Origin: Nocardioides szechwanensis
Lineage (GTDB): Bacteria; Actinomycetota; Actinomycetes; Propionibacteriales; Nocardioidaceae
Assembly (NCBI RefSeq): GCF_900103935.1
Contig: NZ_FNIC01000006.1
Location: forward strand, 62,001-126,000
Direction: 5' to 3'
DNA: 64,000 nt
Under the pieces are notes generated by a model. The model was given only the letters and a program-made list of their open reading frames with translations, did no database searches and was not told where the DNA came from. Position 1 is the stretch's first letter; each line of letters opens with the position of its first letter. Below, in pieces: positions 30,882 through 38,710 of this stretch. A program made the position numbers and the translations under genes.

Positions 30882-32405
30882 CTAGGAGCGCGACTCGTAG
30901 CCCTTCTGCACGGCATCCAGGCGCGCGCGCCACGGGTCGTCGGTGACCGCGACCGGCCCGTCGACGGTGAGCTCGAGGAACGTGCCGTCGGCGGCGGTGG
31001 GCCACGCGGGCGCCCCGTCGTGGCTCGGGTCGCTCCCGGTCGCGAACGACACCCAGTAGTCACTGATCGTGTCGGCCAGCGCCGGGCTCTCGTCGAACGA
31101 GAACCGCTGGCCCTCGGTCGCGTCGAAGACGTACGGGATCTCGGAGGCGTGGAACGCGCCGCCCAGGGCGTCCACGATCGCGGGCGCGGCGATCGAGAAG
31201 CGATAGAGGTACGTCGGCGCCCGCTCGGCGTGGGCGGTGGCCAGGAAGCGGGCGGGCTCGGTGAAGATCACGTCGGAGAAGAAGTGCAGGCCGAACTCCT
31301 CCTCGCCCCCGTAGGCCGCGACCGCCTCGTCGTAGCCGTCGGCGGCGATCTCGCGCCGCAGCGCGTCGGGGTCCTGGCCGGAGGTGACCAGCGCGGTGTC
31401 GGGGATCTCGAGGTCGGTCGTCCCCACGAGGTAGGGCACGTCGGCCTCGTCGCCGGCGGCGAACACCTCGGAGACCGGGGCCGGGAGGACCCCGCCGTCG
31501 ACGATCGGGACCTCGCCCCGCAGCAGGTTGAGCCCGGTGTCCATGACCTCGGCGGCGTCGAGGGCGCGCAGGTCGGCGGCGTCGGCGTTCTTGGCCCCCC
31601 ACCCGGCCGCGACCTTCTCGCCGGTTGCGCGCGCGTCGTCGAGCGACTGCGAGCGCTCGCGCCCGAGGCCCGACTGCGAGATGGCTCGGGCGTAGAGGCC
31701 ATCGGTTCGCGGCGACGCCATCAGGGCGTTGACCGACGCGCCGCCGGCGGACTCCCCGAAGATCGTCACGTTGTCGGGGTCTCCCCCGAAGTCGGCGACG
31801 TTGTCGCGCACCCACTCCAGCGCGGCGACCTGGTCGAGCAGCCCGAAGTTGGCGACGTCGCCCTCGAGCGCGGGGTGGGCGAAGAAGCCCAGCCGCCCGA
31901 GCCGGTAGTTGATCGTCACCAGGACGACGCCGCGCTGGACGAGGTCCGGTGAGTTGTAGGTCGGCTGGCTGCCGGCGCCGTGCAGGAACGAGCCGCCGTG
32001 GATCCACACCATGACCGGGAGGTCCTCGACGTCACCGAGCGGCCGGTGCACGTTGAGGAACAGGCAGTCCTCGTCGGTGTCCTCGGTGATCTTGATCAGC
32101 GACTCCCCGAGCGCGGACTCTGGCCCCTGCAGGCACGCGTCGCCGAAGCGGGTCGCGTCGCGCTCGCCCTCCCAGGGCTCGGGCGGCTGCGGCTCGGCCC
32201 ACCGCAGGTCGCCGACGGGCGGGGCGGCGTACGGGATGCCGCCCCAGGACAAGATCCCGTCGTGGGTGGTGCCGTGCAGGACCCCGTCTGCGATCTCGAC
32301 GACCATCGGGCTGGACTCCCGGACCGGCTCGTCCTCGGTGCACGCGGTGGCTCCCAGTGCGAGCAGCAACGCCCCAACGAGGAGGTGGGGTCGTCGGCAG
32401 CGCAC
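30882..32405 (-). CDS. Type-B carboxylesterase lipoprotein (copy 1)
   Basis: Alpha/beta hydrolase of the carboxylesterase type B/cholinesterase family, 507 residues from a GTG. The signal peptide ends in a lipobox-like LGATAC, so it is likely surface-anchored. The family EDCLFLNVHRP motif, oxyanion WIHGGSF, nucleophile Ser219 in GESAGG and the late His in GAFHASEIPYVF are all present. It is a tandem paralogue of the next gene, differing mainly in an extra ~12-residue stretch (KVAAGWGAKNADAADL). Substrate unknown. It ends nine bases before pdxT. Confidence 0.9.
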   Translation of the reverse strand: MRCRRPHLLVGALLLALGATACTEDEPVRESSPMVVEIADGVLHGTTHDGILSWGGIPYAAPPVGDLRWAEPQPPEPWEGERDATRFGDACLQGPESALGESLIKITEDTDEDCLFLNVHRPLGDVEDLPVMVWIHGGSFLHGAGSQPTYNSPDLVQRGVVLVTINYRLGRLGFFAHPALEGDVANFGLLDQVAALEWVRDNVADFGGDPDNVTIFGESAGGASVNALMASPRTDGLYARAISQSGLGRERSQSLDDARATGEKVAAGWGAKNADAADLRALDAAEVMDTGLNLLRGEVPIVDGGVLPAPVSEVFAAGDEADVPYLVGTTDLEIPDTALVTSGQDPDALRREIAADGYDEAVAAYGGEEEFGLHFFSDVIFTEPARFLATAHAERAPTYLYRFSIAAPAIVDALGGAFHASEIPYVFDATEGQRFSFDESPALADTISDYWVSFATGSDPSHDGAPAWPTAADGTFLELTVDGPVAVTDDPWRARLDAVQKGYESRS

Positions 32406-32414
32406 GCAGGGAGG

Positions 32415-33875
32415 CTAGCGCGCCTCGCTCAGGCGTTGTACGGCGTCCAGTCGCCGCCGCCACGGGTCGACGGCCACGGCGACCGGACCGTCGACGGTGA
32501 GGCCGAGCAGTGCTCCCCCGTCGGGCGTCGGCCACTCAGGAGCACCGTCGTGGTTGGGGTCGCCGGTGGTCGCGAAGGCCACCAGGTAGTCGCCGATCGT
32601 CTCGGCCCGCGCGTCGGAGGTCGTGCCGAACGCGTAGGCGATGTCGCTGGAGTGCACGGCGCCGCCCACGGACTCGAGGGTCGCCGGCGAGGCGATCGAG
32701 AAGCGGTAGAGGTAGGTCGGTGCCCGCTCGGCGTGAGCGGCGGCCAGGAAACGTGCGGGCTCGGTGAAGACCGCGTCGGAGAAGAAGTGCTTCTCGTAGG
32801 CCTCGGCGCTGCCGTAGGCCGCCACCAGCGCCCGCTCGGCCGCGCCGGCGAGGTCCGCCCGCAGCTGTGCGGGTTCGGAGCCGCGACCCTCGAGGACGGA
32901 GTCAGGGAACTCGAGGTCTGTGGTGCCGACCAGGTAGGGCACCTCGGCCTCGTCGCCGGCGGCGAAGACGGCGGCAACCGAGGCCGGGAGCACCCCGCCG
33001 TCGACCAGCGGGACGTCTCCGGTGAAGACGTTGAGCGGGGCCTCCATCACGGTCTCGGCGTCGAGGCCGCGCAGGTCGGCAAGGGTCGCGCCGCGAAGCC
33101 CGGAGGCCCTGCGCGCCGCGGCCAGGGTCTGCGACGGCTCACGACCGAGCCCGGACTGGGAGATCGCCCGATGGAAGAGCCCCTCCGCGCGCGGCGACGC
33201 CATCAGCGCGTTGACCGACATCCCGCCGGCCGAGCTCCCGAAGAGCGTGACGTTGTCGGGGTCTCCCCCGAACTCCGCGATGTTGTCGCGCACCCACTCC
33301 AGCGCCGCGACCTGGTCGAGCAGCCCGAAGTTGGCCACGTCCCCCCTCAGCGCGGGGTGCGCGAAGAAGCCGAGCCGACCGAGCCGGTAGTTGAGGGTCA
33401 CCAGCACCACGCCGCGGCGGACCAGCGGCGGCGCGTTGGAGAGGTCGTCGCCGCCGGTGCCGATCATGAACCCGCCGCCGTGCAGGTAGACCATCACCGG
33501 CAGGTCCTCGGAGTCGTCCTGGGGCCGGTTGACGTTGAGGAACAGGCAGTCCTCGCTGGCGTCCTTCACCGTCGTCGGCACCGGTCCGAGGGCTGAGTAG
33601 GTGCTCTGGAGACAGGCGCTGCCGTACGCCGTGGCGTCGCGCTCGCCGTCCCACGGCTCGGCCGGCTGCGGCTCGGCCCACCGCAGGTCGCCGACCGGCG
33701 CGGCGGCGTACGGGATGCCCCGGAAGGAGCGGATGCCGTCGTGGGCGAGGCCGCGCAGAGTGCCTGCGGACGTCTCGACGACCGGGGTCGCGCCGGGCTC
33801 CGGGTCATCGGTACAGGCCGCCGCGAGCGGCAGCAGCAACAGCAGCGCCAGCGCCCCCACCCCTCGTCGCTGCAC
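32415..33875 (-). CDS. Type-B carboxylesterase lipoprotein (copy 2)
   Basis: 486 residues from a GTG, with a lipobox signal (LPLAAAC, Cys21). It has the same architecture as the downstream copy: EDCLFLNVNRP, YLHGGGF, the nucleophile elbow GSSAG with Ser215 (Ser replaces the usual Glu before the nucleophile), and His in GAVHSSDIAYAF. Long identical stretches with copy 1 (for example RRGVVLVTxNYRLGRLGFF) show a tandem duplication. It begins 18 nt after the SipW-CalY fusion gene and may be cotranscribed with that cluster. Confidence 0.9.
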   Translation of the reverse strand: MQRRGVGALALLLLLPLAAACTDDPEPGATPVVETSAGTLRGLAHDGIRSFRGIPYAAAPVGDLRWAEPQPAEPWDGERDATAYGSACLQSTYSALGPVPTTVKDASEDCLFLNVNRPQDDSEDLPVMVYLHGGGFMIGTGGDDLSNAPPLVRRGVVLVTLNYRLGRLGFFAHPALRGDVANFGLLDQVAALEWVRDNIAEFGGDPDNVTLFGSSAGGMSVNALMASPRAEGLFHRAISQSGLGREPSQTLAAARRASGLRGATLADLRGLDAETVMEAPLNVFTGDVPLVDGGVLPASVAAVFAAGDEAEVPYLVGTTDLEFPDSVLEGRGSEPAQLRADLAGAAERALVAAYGSAEAYEKHFFSDAVFTEPARFLAAAHAERAPTYLYRFSIASPATLESVGGAVHSSDIAYAFGTTSDARAETIGDYLVAFATTGDPNHDGAPEWPTPDGGALLGLTVDGPVAVAVDPWRRRLDAVQRLSEAR

Positions 33876-33893
33876 GCTGCGGAGGTTACTCGA

Positions 33894-35270
33894 TCACGTG
33901 AGCGTAAAGGTGATGGTTTCGGTGCCGACATTCAGGTATGCATCGGTTGCCCGGATGGTCAACGAGTAGACGCCGGCAGAGGTGTAGGCAAGGGCGGCCG
34001 TGCCGCCGACGCGCCACGCGGGGGCGGTCCCTGTCACGGCGCGCCATGTCGTGGTGCAGTTCTGGGTCGACCAGCCGCTGCCGTTCCAGCAGGTGACCGT
34101 CCCAGCGATGGTGCGCTCGAATCGGTACTCCCTCGGCGTGACCGTCGAGCTGTCGGAAATGGTTCCGCAAGCCGGCGTGGAGGCGCACGGGGTGACGAGA
34201 CCCGAGATCTGCGCATTCCGAGGGGACGTGCTCCCATCCACAGGTTGCGTGAACGTCACGTCCGGCGGGTCGATCTCCCCGCATGTAGCGGCGGCGTTGT
34301 TTCCGTTGGTCCGGAACTTCCATTTTGTCGTGGCCGCCGACTTCCACGCGGATGCGCCTGTGGGCCAACCCACTGCTGTCAGTGTCACGATCTGATTGTT
34401 GTTGGCGCCGCCAGTGGTGTAGCTGATCGTGACGCTGGTGGTGCTGCCCCCGGTGCTGACAGACGAGGTGGAGGTGATGCCGGACGCGACGATGTCGTAG
34501 GAGAGCAGCGGCAGTGGCGCGACGTTCGCCGGCCAGGAGTATCGAACGGTCCGGCTGGAGCCGCTGCCGCCGAGCGTGCATGTCTGGTTGTACGCCGGCG
34601 CCGGGACCGTGTAGCCGGTCGTGGTGGCGCCGGTGACGTCGACCGAGTCGTTCCAGGCAGCGAGGGTGCCCACCGCCTGGGGTGGGTGCGCGACCAGCGG
34701 CAACGCCACCAGCACGGCACCGAGGGTGAGCGTCCCGGTGCGCGCCGCCGTGTCGGCACGGCGGCGGCCCGAGGGCGGCGTGGCCGACGGCCGGCGGAAG
34801 ATCGCCAGGAGCACCAACCCGACGAGCAGGCCACCCAGGAAGACTCCCCCGGGACCGGAGAGCCAGGAGGCGACGTACCCGGCGCGCGGGACCGCGAAGA
34901 GCAGGCGCTCGGCCTCGGTCACGGCGTACTGCTCGGGATCGGGGTCGTCGTTGGCGTCGCCCTTGAGCACGAGCAGGACGCCGGAGTCGGTCTGGTCGAG
35001 CTCGACGATGCGGTGCGTGACGCGCACTCCGCCGCTGGTGAACACCGTCACGATGTCACCGGCTCGCAGGTCCGCGGCGGGCACCGTCTGGGCGATGCCC
35101 AGGTCGCCGGTGTGCACCGCGGGGGCCATCGAGCCGGAGCGGAAGATCAGCGGCGTGATCCCGAAGACCAGCGCAGTCGCAGCCATCAGCATGCTCATCA
35201 CGCCGACCATCGCCCCGACGTTGAGGAGCACCTCGCGCGTCCGGTGGGCCCCGGTCGATCCCTCGCTCAT
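33894..35270 (-). CDS. SipW-type signal peptidase with a C-terminal exported-substrate-like extension
   Basis: 458 residues in two parts. Residues 1-160 are an archaeal/ER-type signal peptidase I: membrane helix about 17-43, catalytic Ser47 in RSGSM, His86 in VTHRI (replacing the bacterial Lys), Asp105 in KGDAN, and a second helix about 142-158. Residues 178-209 form a third hydrophobic segment ending GTLAAWNDSVDVTG, closely like the SipW-type signal of the neighbouring secreted proteins (GTMAFWTDSVTVTG). The remaining 250 residues are Thr/Ser-rich, with Cys pairs and a beta-sandwich look. So a peptidase appears fused to its own substrate type. The ATG overlaps the stop of the upstream gene (ATGA). 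Confidence 0.85.
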   Translation of the reverse strand: MSEGSTGAHRTREVLLNVGAMVGVMSMLMAATALVFGITPLIFRSGSMAPAVHTGDLGIAQTVPAADLRAGDIVTVFTSGGVRVTHRIVELDQTDSGVLLVLKGDANDDPDPEQYAVTEAERLLFAVPRAGYVASWLSGPGGVFLGGLLVGLVLLAIFRRPSATPPSGRRRADTAARTGTLTLGAVLVALPLVAHPPQAVGTLAAWNDSVDVTGATTTGYTVPAPAYNQTCTLGGSGSSRTVRYSWPANVAPLPLLSYDIVASGITSTSSVSTGGSTTSVTISYTTGGANNNQIVTLTAVGWPTGASAWKSAATTKWKFRTNGNNAAATCGEIDPPDVTFTQPVDGSTSPRNAQISGLVTPCASTPACGTISDSSTVTPREYRFERTIAGTVTCWNGSGWSTQNCTTTWRAVTGTAPAWRVGGTAALAYTSAGVYSLTIRATDAYLNVGTETITFTLT

Positions 35271-35899
35271 GTCAGGTCAGAGGTCGCGAGGAAGGTAATG
35301 ACGGCGGTGGTCGTCAGGCCCTGGAGCCCGGTGGGCGCGCCCGCCGAGAACGTGACCTGGAAACACAGCGCGTCGGTGCCCACCGTCGCGGCCACCGGCC
35401 CGCGTGGGGACGGTCCTGATGTGAACAGGCTGGTTGTCGTGGTGGTGGTCAAGGGCGCGTTGAAGATCACGGAGCCGTTGATGCAGGTGGTTCCGGACTT
35501 GGTGCCCCCGGCGCGGATGGTCAGGGTGAGGTGGGGCGCCATGGCGGCGGCGTCGCCGCCGGCGACTCCCCCGGTGAGGGAGTACTTCAGCGGTACGTCG
35601 CCGACGTTCTGGACCGTCAGGACCTCCGCCGAGGTGGCGCCCGGGACGGCCGTGGCCATCGCGAGGGTGGTCGACGCGTAGGGGTCACCCCCGGTGACCG
35701 ACAGGTCGAGGGTCCCGCCGGTGAAGCTGGCGCCGGTGACGGTGACGCTGTCGGTCCAGAAGGCCATGGTGCCCATGCCGAGGGGCAGCACGAACACACC
35801 CAGGGACAGGGCTGCGCGCAGTCGCACCGACGACGCGACTCGCCGCAACGTCCCGATCCGCCGGGTGGCCTCCTCGGCCCGGTGGCTCCCGCTGGCCAT
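35267..35899 (-). CDS. CalY/TasA-like exported protein with SipW-type signal
   Basis: 210 residues. An Arg-rich cytoplasmic N-terminus is followed by a hydrophobic segment (about 28-44) and the junction GMGTMAFWTDSVTVTG, which matches the alternate signal recognised by SipW-like peptidases. The mature part is Gly/Thr-rich, with PGATSAEVLTVQNVGDVPL, a phrase typical of the TasA/camelysin beta-sandwich. It overlaps genes on both sides by 4 nt, so it is tightly coupled to the fused peptidase downstream. Likely a secreted surface or fibre-forming protein; that is inference from the family. Confidence 0.78.
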   Translation of the reverse strand: MASGSHRAEEATRRIGTLRRVASSVRLRAALSLGVFVLPLGMGTMAFWTDSVTVTGASFTGGTLDLSVTGGDPYASTTLAMATAVPGATSAEVLTVQNVGDVPLKYSLTGGVAGGDAAAMAPHLTLTIRAGGTKSGTTCINGSVIFNAPLTTTTTTSLFTSGPSPRGPVAATVGTDALCFQVTFSAGAPTGLQGLTTTAVITFLATSDLT

Positions 35900-36402
35900 C
35901 AGGCGGCCCTCGGGGCGGGCAGCTCGGTGAGGCGCAGGTTCAACGAGAACGTGAGCGACCGGGCCATCGCGGCAGCGGCGGCCGGCCCCAGCAGGCGGAA
36001 CTGGACCGTGACCGGTACGACGTCACCGGGGTTCAGCACCAGCCGGCCGACGCCTGTGGACTGGGCGAAGGCGATCGGCCTCCAACGCCCGTCGATCGCG
36101 ATGGCCAGGCGCAGGTGGCCGCAGCACAGCCAGCGGGACCCGTCGGTCACGTCGACCACGATGCCGAGCCGGGCCTTCTGGCCGCTCTGGTTGCGGGCAT
36201 AGAAGGTCCGGCTCGAGCTGTCGCCCGGGACCCACCGCACGCTCTCGCGGAACAACGGACGGGTCAGGTTCGGCGTCCAGACCTCGCCGCTGCGGCTGAC
36301 CACCAGCGGGGGCCAGCTCTTGGCGGCGGAGGCGGGCGCTGCCGTGAGGACCGTGAGGGCGCAGAGCAACCCGGCAAGGATGCTCGCCGGCCACCTGGTC
36401 AT
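35899..36402 (-). CDS. Secreted beta-sandwich-like protein of the SipW cluster
   Basis: 167 residues with an ordinary Sec signal peptide (cleavage likely at ASA near residue 26). The mature part begins KSWPPLVVSRSGEVW and contains WVPGDSSSRTFYARNQSGQKARLGIVV, resembling the PGD...NQS strand pattern of TasA-like domains, and a CC pair in WLCCGHLRL. No named family is recognised. It overlaps the SipW gene upstream and the CalY-like gene downstream by 4 nt each, so it belongs to the system. It may be a minor or assembly component; unproven. Confidence 0.65.
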   Translation of the reverse strand: MTRWPASILAGLLCALTVLTAAPASAAKSWPPLVVSRSGEVWTPNLTRPLFRESVRWVPGDSSSRTFYARNQSGQKARLGIVVDVTDGSRWLCCGHLRLAIAIDGRWRPIAFAQSTGVGRLVLNPGDVVPVTVQFRLLGPAAAAAMARSLTFSLNLRLTELPAPRAA

Positions 36403-37010
36403 GACATCACGTCCACCGAGGCGGGTACGGATTCGGGCTGGGACTGGGGCTGGGGCTCGGCCTCGGGCCGGGCCCGCCGGTCGCGCCGCGCCCCGCGGAA
36501 CATCGCCAGCGCGTAGCCGAGCAGGGACACCCCGACGAGGAGCGTGAGCGCCTCGCGCTGCTGGCCGGTGACGAACGACGTCAGGTAGCCGACGTACGGG
36601 ATGGTGTACCACTGCTCGCCCTGGACCTGGACCGGCAGCACCCAGTTCTGGTCAACCGCTTCGTTGGCGTCTCCCTGGGTCTGCCAGCGAACCTCGCCTG
36701 TGCCGTCGAACCCCACCGCGACCACGCGGTGGGTGACGACCGTGGGATCCCCGGACTTGATCTGGTAGGTGATCACGTCACCCGCAGCGATGGCCTCAGG
36801 GTCGACCGGCCGAACGACGATGAGCGTGCCCGGAGGCATGCCCGGCTTCATCGACCCGGTCTCGATGACGTACGGGGTCGCGCCGGCGACGCGCGGAATG
36901 ATGAGGGCCGCGAGGAGGATGACGACCATCGAGATCATCACCACCCAGGCGAGCACGAGCCCCGCCCACCGCAGAGGTGCCGGCAGAGTCATTTTCGAGG
37001 TCGCGGACAT
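36399..37010 (-). CDS. SipW-type signal peptidase I
   Basis: 203 residues, two membrane helices (about 16-38 and 154-172). The catalytic Ser53 in ETGSM, His94 in VVTHRV and Asp114 in QGDAN follow the Ser-His ER/archaeal type rather than the usual Ser-Lys bacterial type. That type processes TasA/CalY-like precursors in Bacillus. The ATG at 37010 is chosen for AGGAGG seven bases upstream; the GTG two codons earlier is too close to it. The C-terminus is a Pro/Gln/Glu/Arg tail. It follows the first CalY-like gene by 31 nt. Confidence 0.88.
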   Translation of the reverse strand: MSATSKMTLPAPLRWAGLVLAWVVMISMVVILLAALIIPRVAGATPYVIETGSMKPGMPPGTLIVVRPVDPEAIAAGDVITYQIKSGDPTVVTHRVVAVGFDGTGEVRWQTQGDANEAVDQNWVLPVQVQGEQWYTIPYVGYLTSFVTGQQREALTLLVGVSLLGYALAMFRGARRDRRARPEAEPQPQSQPESVPASVDVMS

Positions 37011-37041
37011 CGACACACCTCCTAGGACTAGGTCGGCAGCG

Positions 37042-37593
37042 TCAGGCCGCGTCGTGCGTCTGCGTCGCGGTGAGAGTCATCGCCTCGAGGACCGCGGCAA
37101 CGTCTTGCGTGGTCGTCGACGTGACGCTGCTCGGCAGCGAAACGCTGACGGTCGCCAGGACGTCATAGGTGCCCGGAGCGGTGATCGGTGCGTAGGCGGC
37201 GCCCGCGACCGTGAAGGTCGCGGTCTTCGTGAGCTCGGTGTCCAACGTGTGGCCCGCGTCGGTGGTGATGGTCGGCGTCTCGAGCCCGAGCGTCGCGCCG
37301 ACGTGGTCGCCCTCGATGACAAGCGTCATCTTGCAGACCTTGTTGATCGTGTCGCCGGGGACCACCTTGGAGGTGCCGATCGTGAACGCGGAGCCGCCGT
37401 CGTACTGCCAGTTGTGCGTTTCGGCATCGGTGACGACGTTGCACACAGGTGCACTGAGGGTGAGCTTGCCGGAGTTGATCGAGCCGCCGTCGACGTCCGC
37501 CGTCCCGGTCCAGTACGCCAGGGTGCCGGCGCCGCCGAGCAGCAGCGAGCCTCCAGCGACCGCTGCGAGTGCGCCCTTGGTTGCTTTGTTCAT
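37042..37593 (-). CDS. Alternate-signal exported protein (CalY/TasA-like), first gene of the cluster
   Basis: 183 residues. The N-terminus MNKATKGALAAVAGG...GGAGTLAYWTG is the alternate signal seen in the actinobacterial RER_14450-type exported proteins that co-occur with SipW-like peptidases. The mature part is Thr/Val-rich with two cysteines and a VVPGDTINKVCKMTL strand typical of the TasA-like fold. AGGAGC precedes the ATG. It heads the run CalY - SipW - secreted protein - CalY - fused SipW, the same layout in which Bacillus places tasA with sipW. Likely the major secreted subunit. Confidence 0.8.
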   Translation of the reverse strand: MNKATKGALAAVAGGSLLLGGAGTLAYWTGTADVDGGSINSGKLTLSAPVCNVVTDAETHNWQYDGGSAFTIGTSKVVPGDTINKVCKMTLVIEGDHVGATLGLETPTITTDAGHTLDTELTKTATFTVAGAAYAPITAPGTYDVLATVSVSLPSSVTSTTTQDVAAVLEAMTLTATQTHDAA

Positions 37594-37681
37594 GTCAGCT
37601 CCTGCGTGGGGAGAGGCCATCCAGACAGGCCTGCTAGACACGAACGCTGACAGAGAAATCACCCCACACGCGTGACCCACA

Positions 37682-37702
37682 GCAACTGTTACTCCAAGTT
37701 GC
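37682..37702. promoter_or_regulatory. Inverted repeat in the SipW/CalY promoter region
   Basis: GCAACT and AGTTGC form a six-base inverted repeat with a nine-base spacer, 89 nt before the first CalY-like gene. The 190-nt gap here, shared with the 3' end of pdxS, is the only place for a promoter of the cluster. The repeat is a candidate operator; weak evidence. Confidence 0.3.
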
Positions 37703-37783
37703 CTCAGCGCGAATCACTTGTGTCCGAGAAGAGTTGAGTCCTTTACTCGATTGTGGACCAACAGAGCAGAATGTCTAGACCAG

Positions 37784-38692
37784 TCACCAGCCGCGCTCGG
37801 CGAGCCGGTGCGGCTGTGGGATGTCCTCGACGTTGATGCCGACCATGGCCTCGCCCAGGCCACGCGAGACCTTGGCGACGACGTCGGGGTCGTCGTAGAA
37901 GGTGGTGGCCTTGACGATCGCCTCGGCGCGCTCGGCGGGGTTGCCGGACTTGAAGATGCCGGAGCCGACGAAGACGCCCTCGGCGCCGAGCTGCATCATC
38001 ATCGCGGCGTCGGCGGGGGTGGCGATGCCGCCGGCGGTGAACATCACCACGGGCAGCTTGCCTGCCCCGGCGACCTCCTTGACCAGGTCGTAGGGCGCCT
38101 GGAGCTCCTTGGCGGCGACGTAGAGCTCGTCGTCGGCCATCGAGGACAGCCGGCGCAGCTCACCACCGATGGTGCGCATGTGCATGACCGCGTTGGAGAC
38201 GTCGCCAGTGCCGGCCTCGCCCTTGGAGCGGATCATCGCCGCGCCCTCGGTGATCCGGCGCAGCGCCTCGCCGAGGTTGGTGGCACCGCACACGAACGGC
38301 ACGGTGAACTTCCACTTGTCGATGTGGTGGGCGTAGTCGGCCGGGGTCAGCACCTCGGACTCGTCGATGTAGTCGACGCCCAGGCTCTGGAGGATCTGCG
38401 CCTCGGCGAAGTGACCGATCCGGGCCTTGGCCATCACGGGGATCGAGACCGACGCGATGATCGAGTCGATCATGTCGGGGTCGCTCATCCGGCTGACGCC
38501 GCCCTGCGCCCGGATGTCGGCGGGCACCCGCTCGAGCGCCATTACCGCGACGGCTCCGGCGTCCTCGGCGATCTTGGCCTGCTCGGCAGTGACGACGTCC
38601 ATGATCACGCCGCCCTTGAGCATCTCTGCCATGCCGCGCTTGACGCGCGTCGTACCGGTGCCGGAGCCGCTTTCGGGGGTGCTGTCAACCAT
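37784..38692 (-). CDS. pdxS: Pyridoxal 5'-phosphate synthase lyase subunit
   Basis: TIM-barrel synthase that builds PLP from ribose-5-phosphate, glyceraldehyde-3-phosphate and PdxT-derived ammonia. It has 302 residues, highly conserved: [40 protein letters not shown], the catalytic Lys in [10 protein letters not shown], and the phosphate site [13 protein letters not shown]. It starts 18 nt after pgsA. Its usual neighbour pdxT has been moved almost 7 kb downstream. Confidence 0.97.
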   Translation of the reverse strand: MVDSTPESGSGTGTTRVKRGMAEMLKGGVIMDVVTAEQAKIAEDAGAVAVMALERVPADIRAQGGVSRMSDPDMIDSIIASVSIPVMAKARIGHFAEAQILQSLGVDYIDESEVLTPADYAHHIDKWKFTVPFVCGATNLGEALRRITEGAAMIRSKGEAGTGDVSNAVMHMRTIGGELRRLSSMADDELYVAAKELQAPYDLVKEVAGAGKLPVVMFTAGGIATPADAAMMMQLGAEGVFVGSGIFKSGNPAERAEAIVKATTFYDDPDVVAKVSRGLGEAMVGINVEDIPQPHRLAERGW

Positions 38693-38710
38693 CCCCCCAT
38701 CGTACGGCGG

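Noticed and set aside
34300..34500. Frameshift or second start separating the signal peptidase from its C-terminal half
   Set aside because: The frame is continuous from 35270 to 33894 with no internal stop, and no well-placed ribosome site and start were found at the boundary, so it is treated as one protein.
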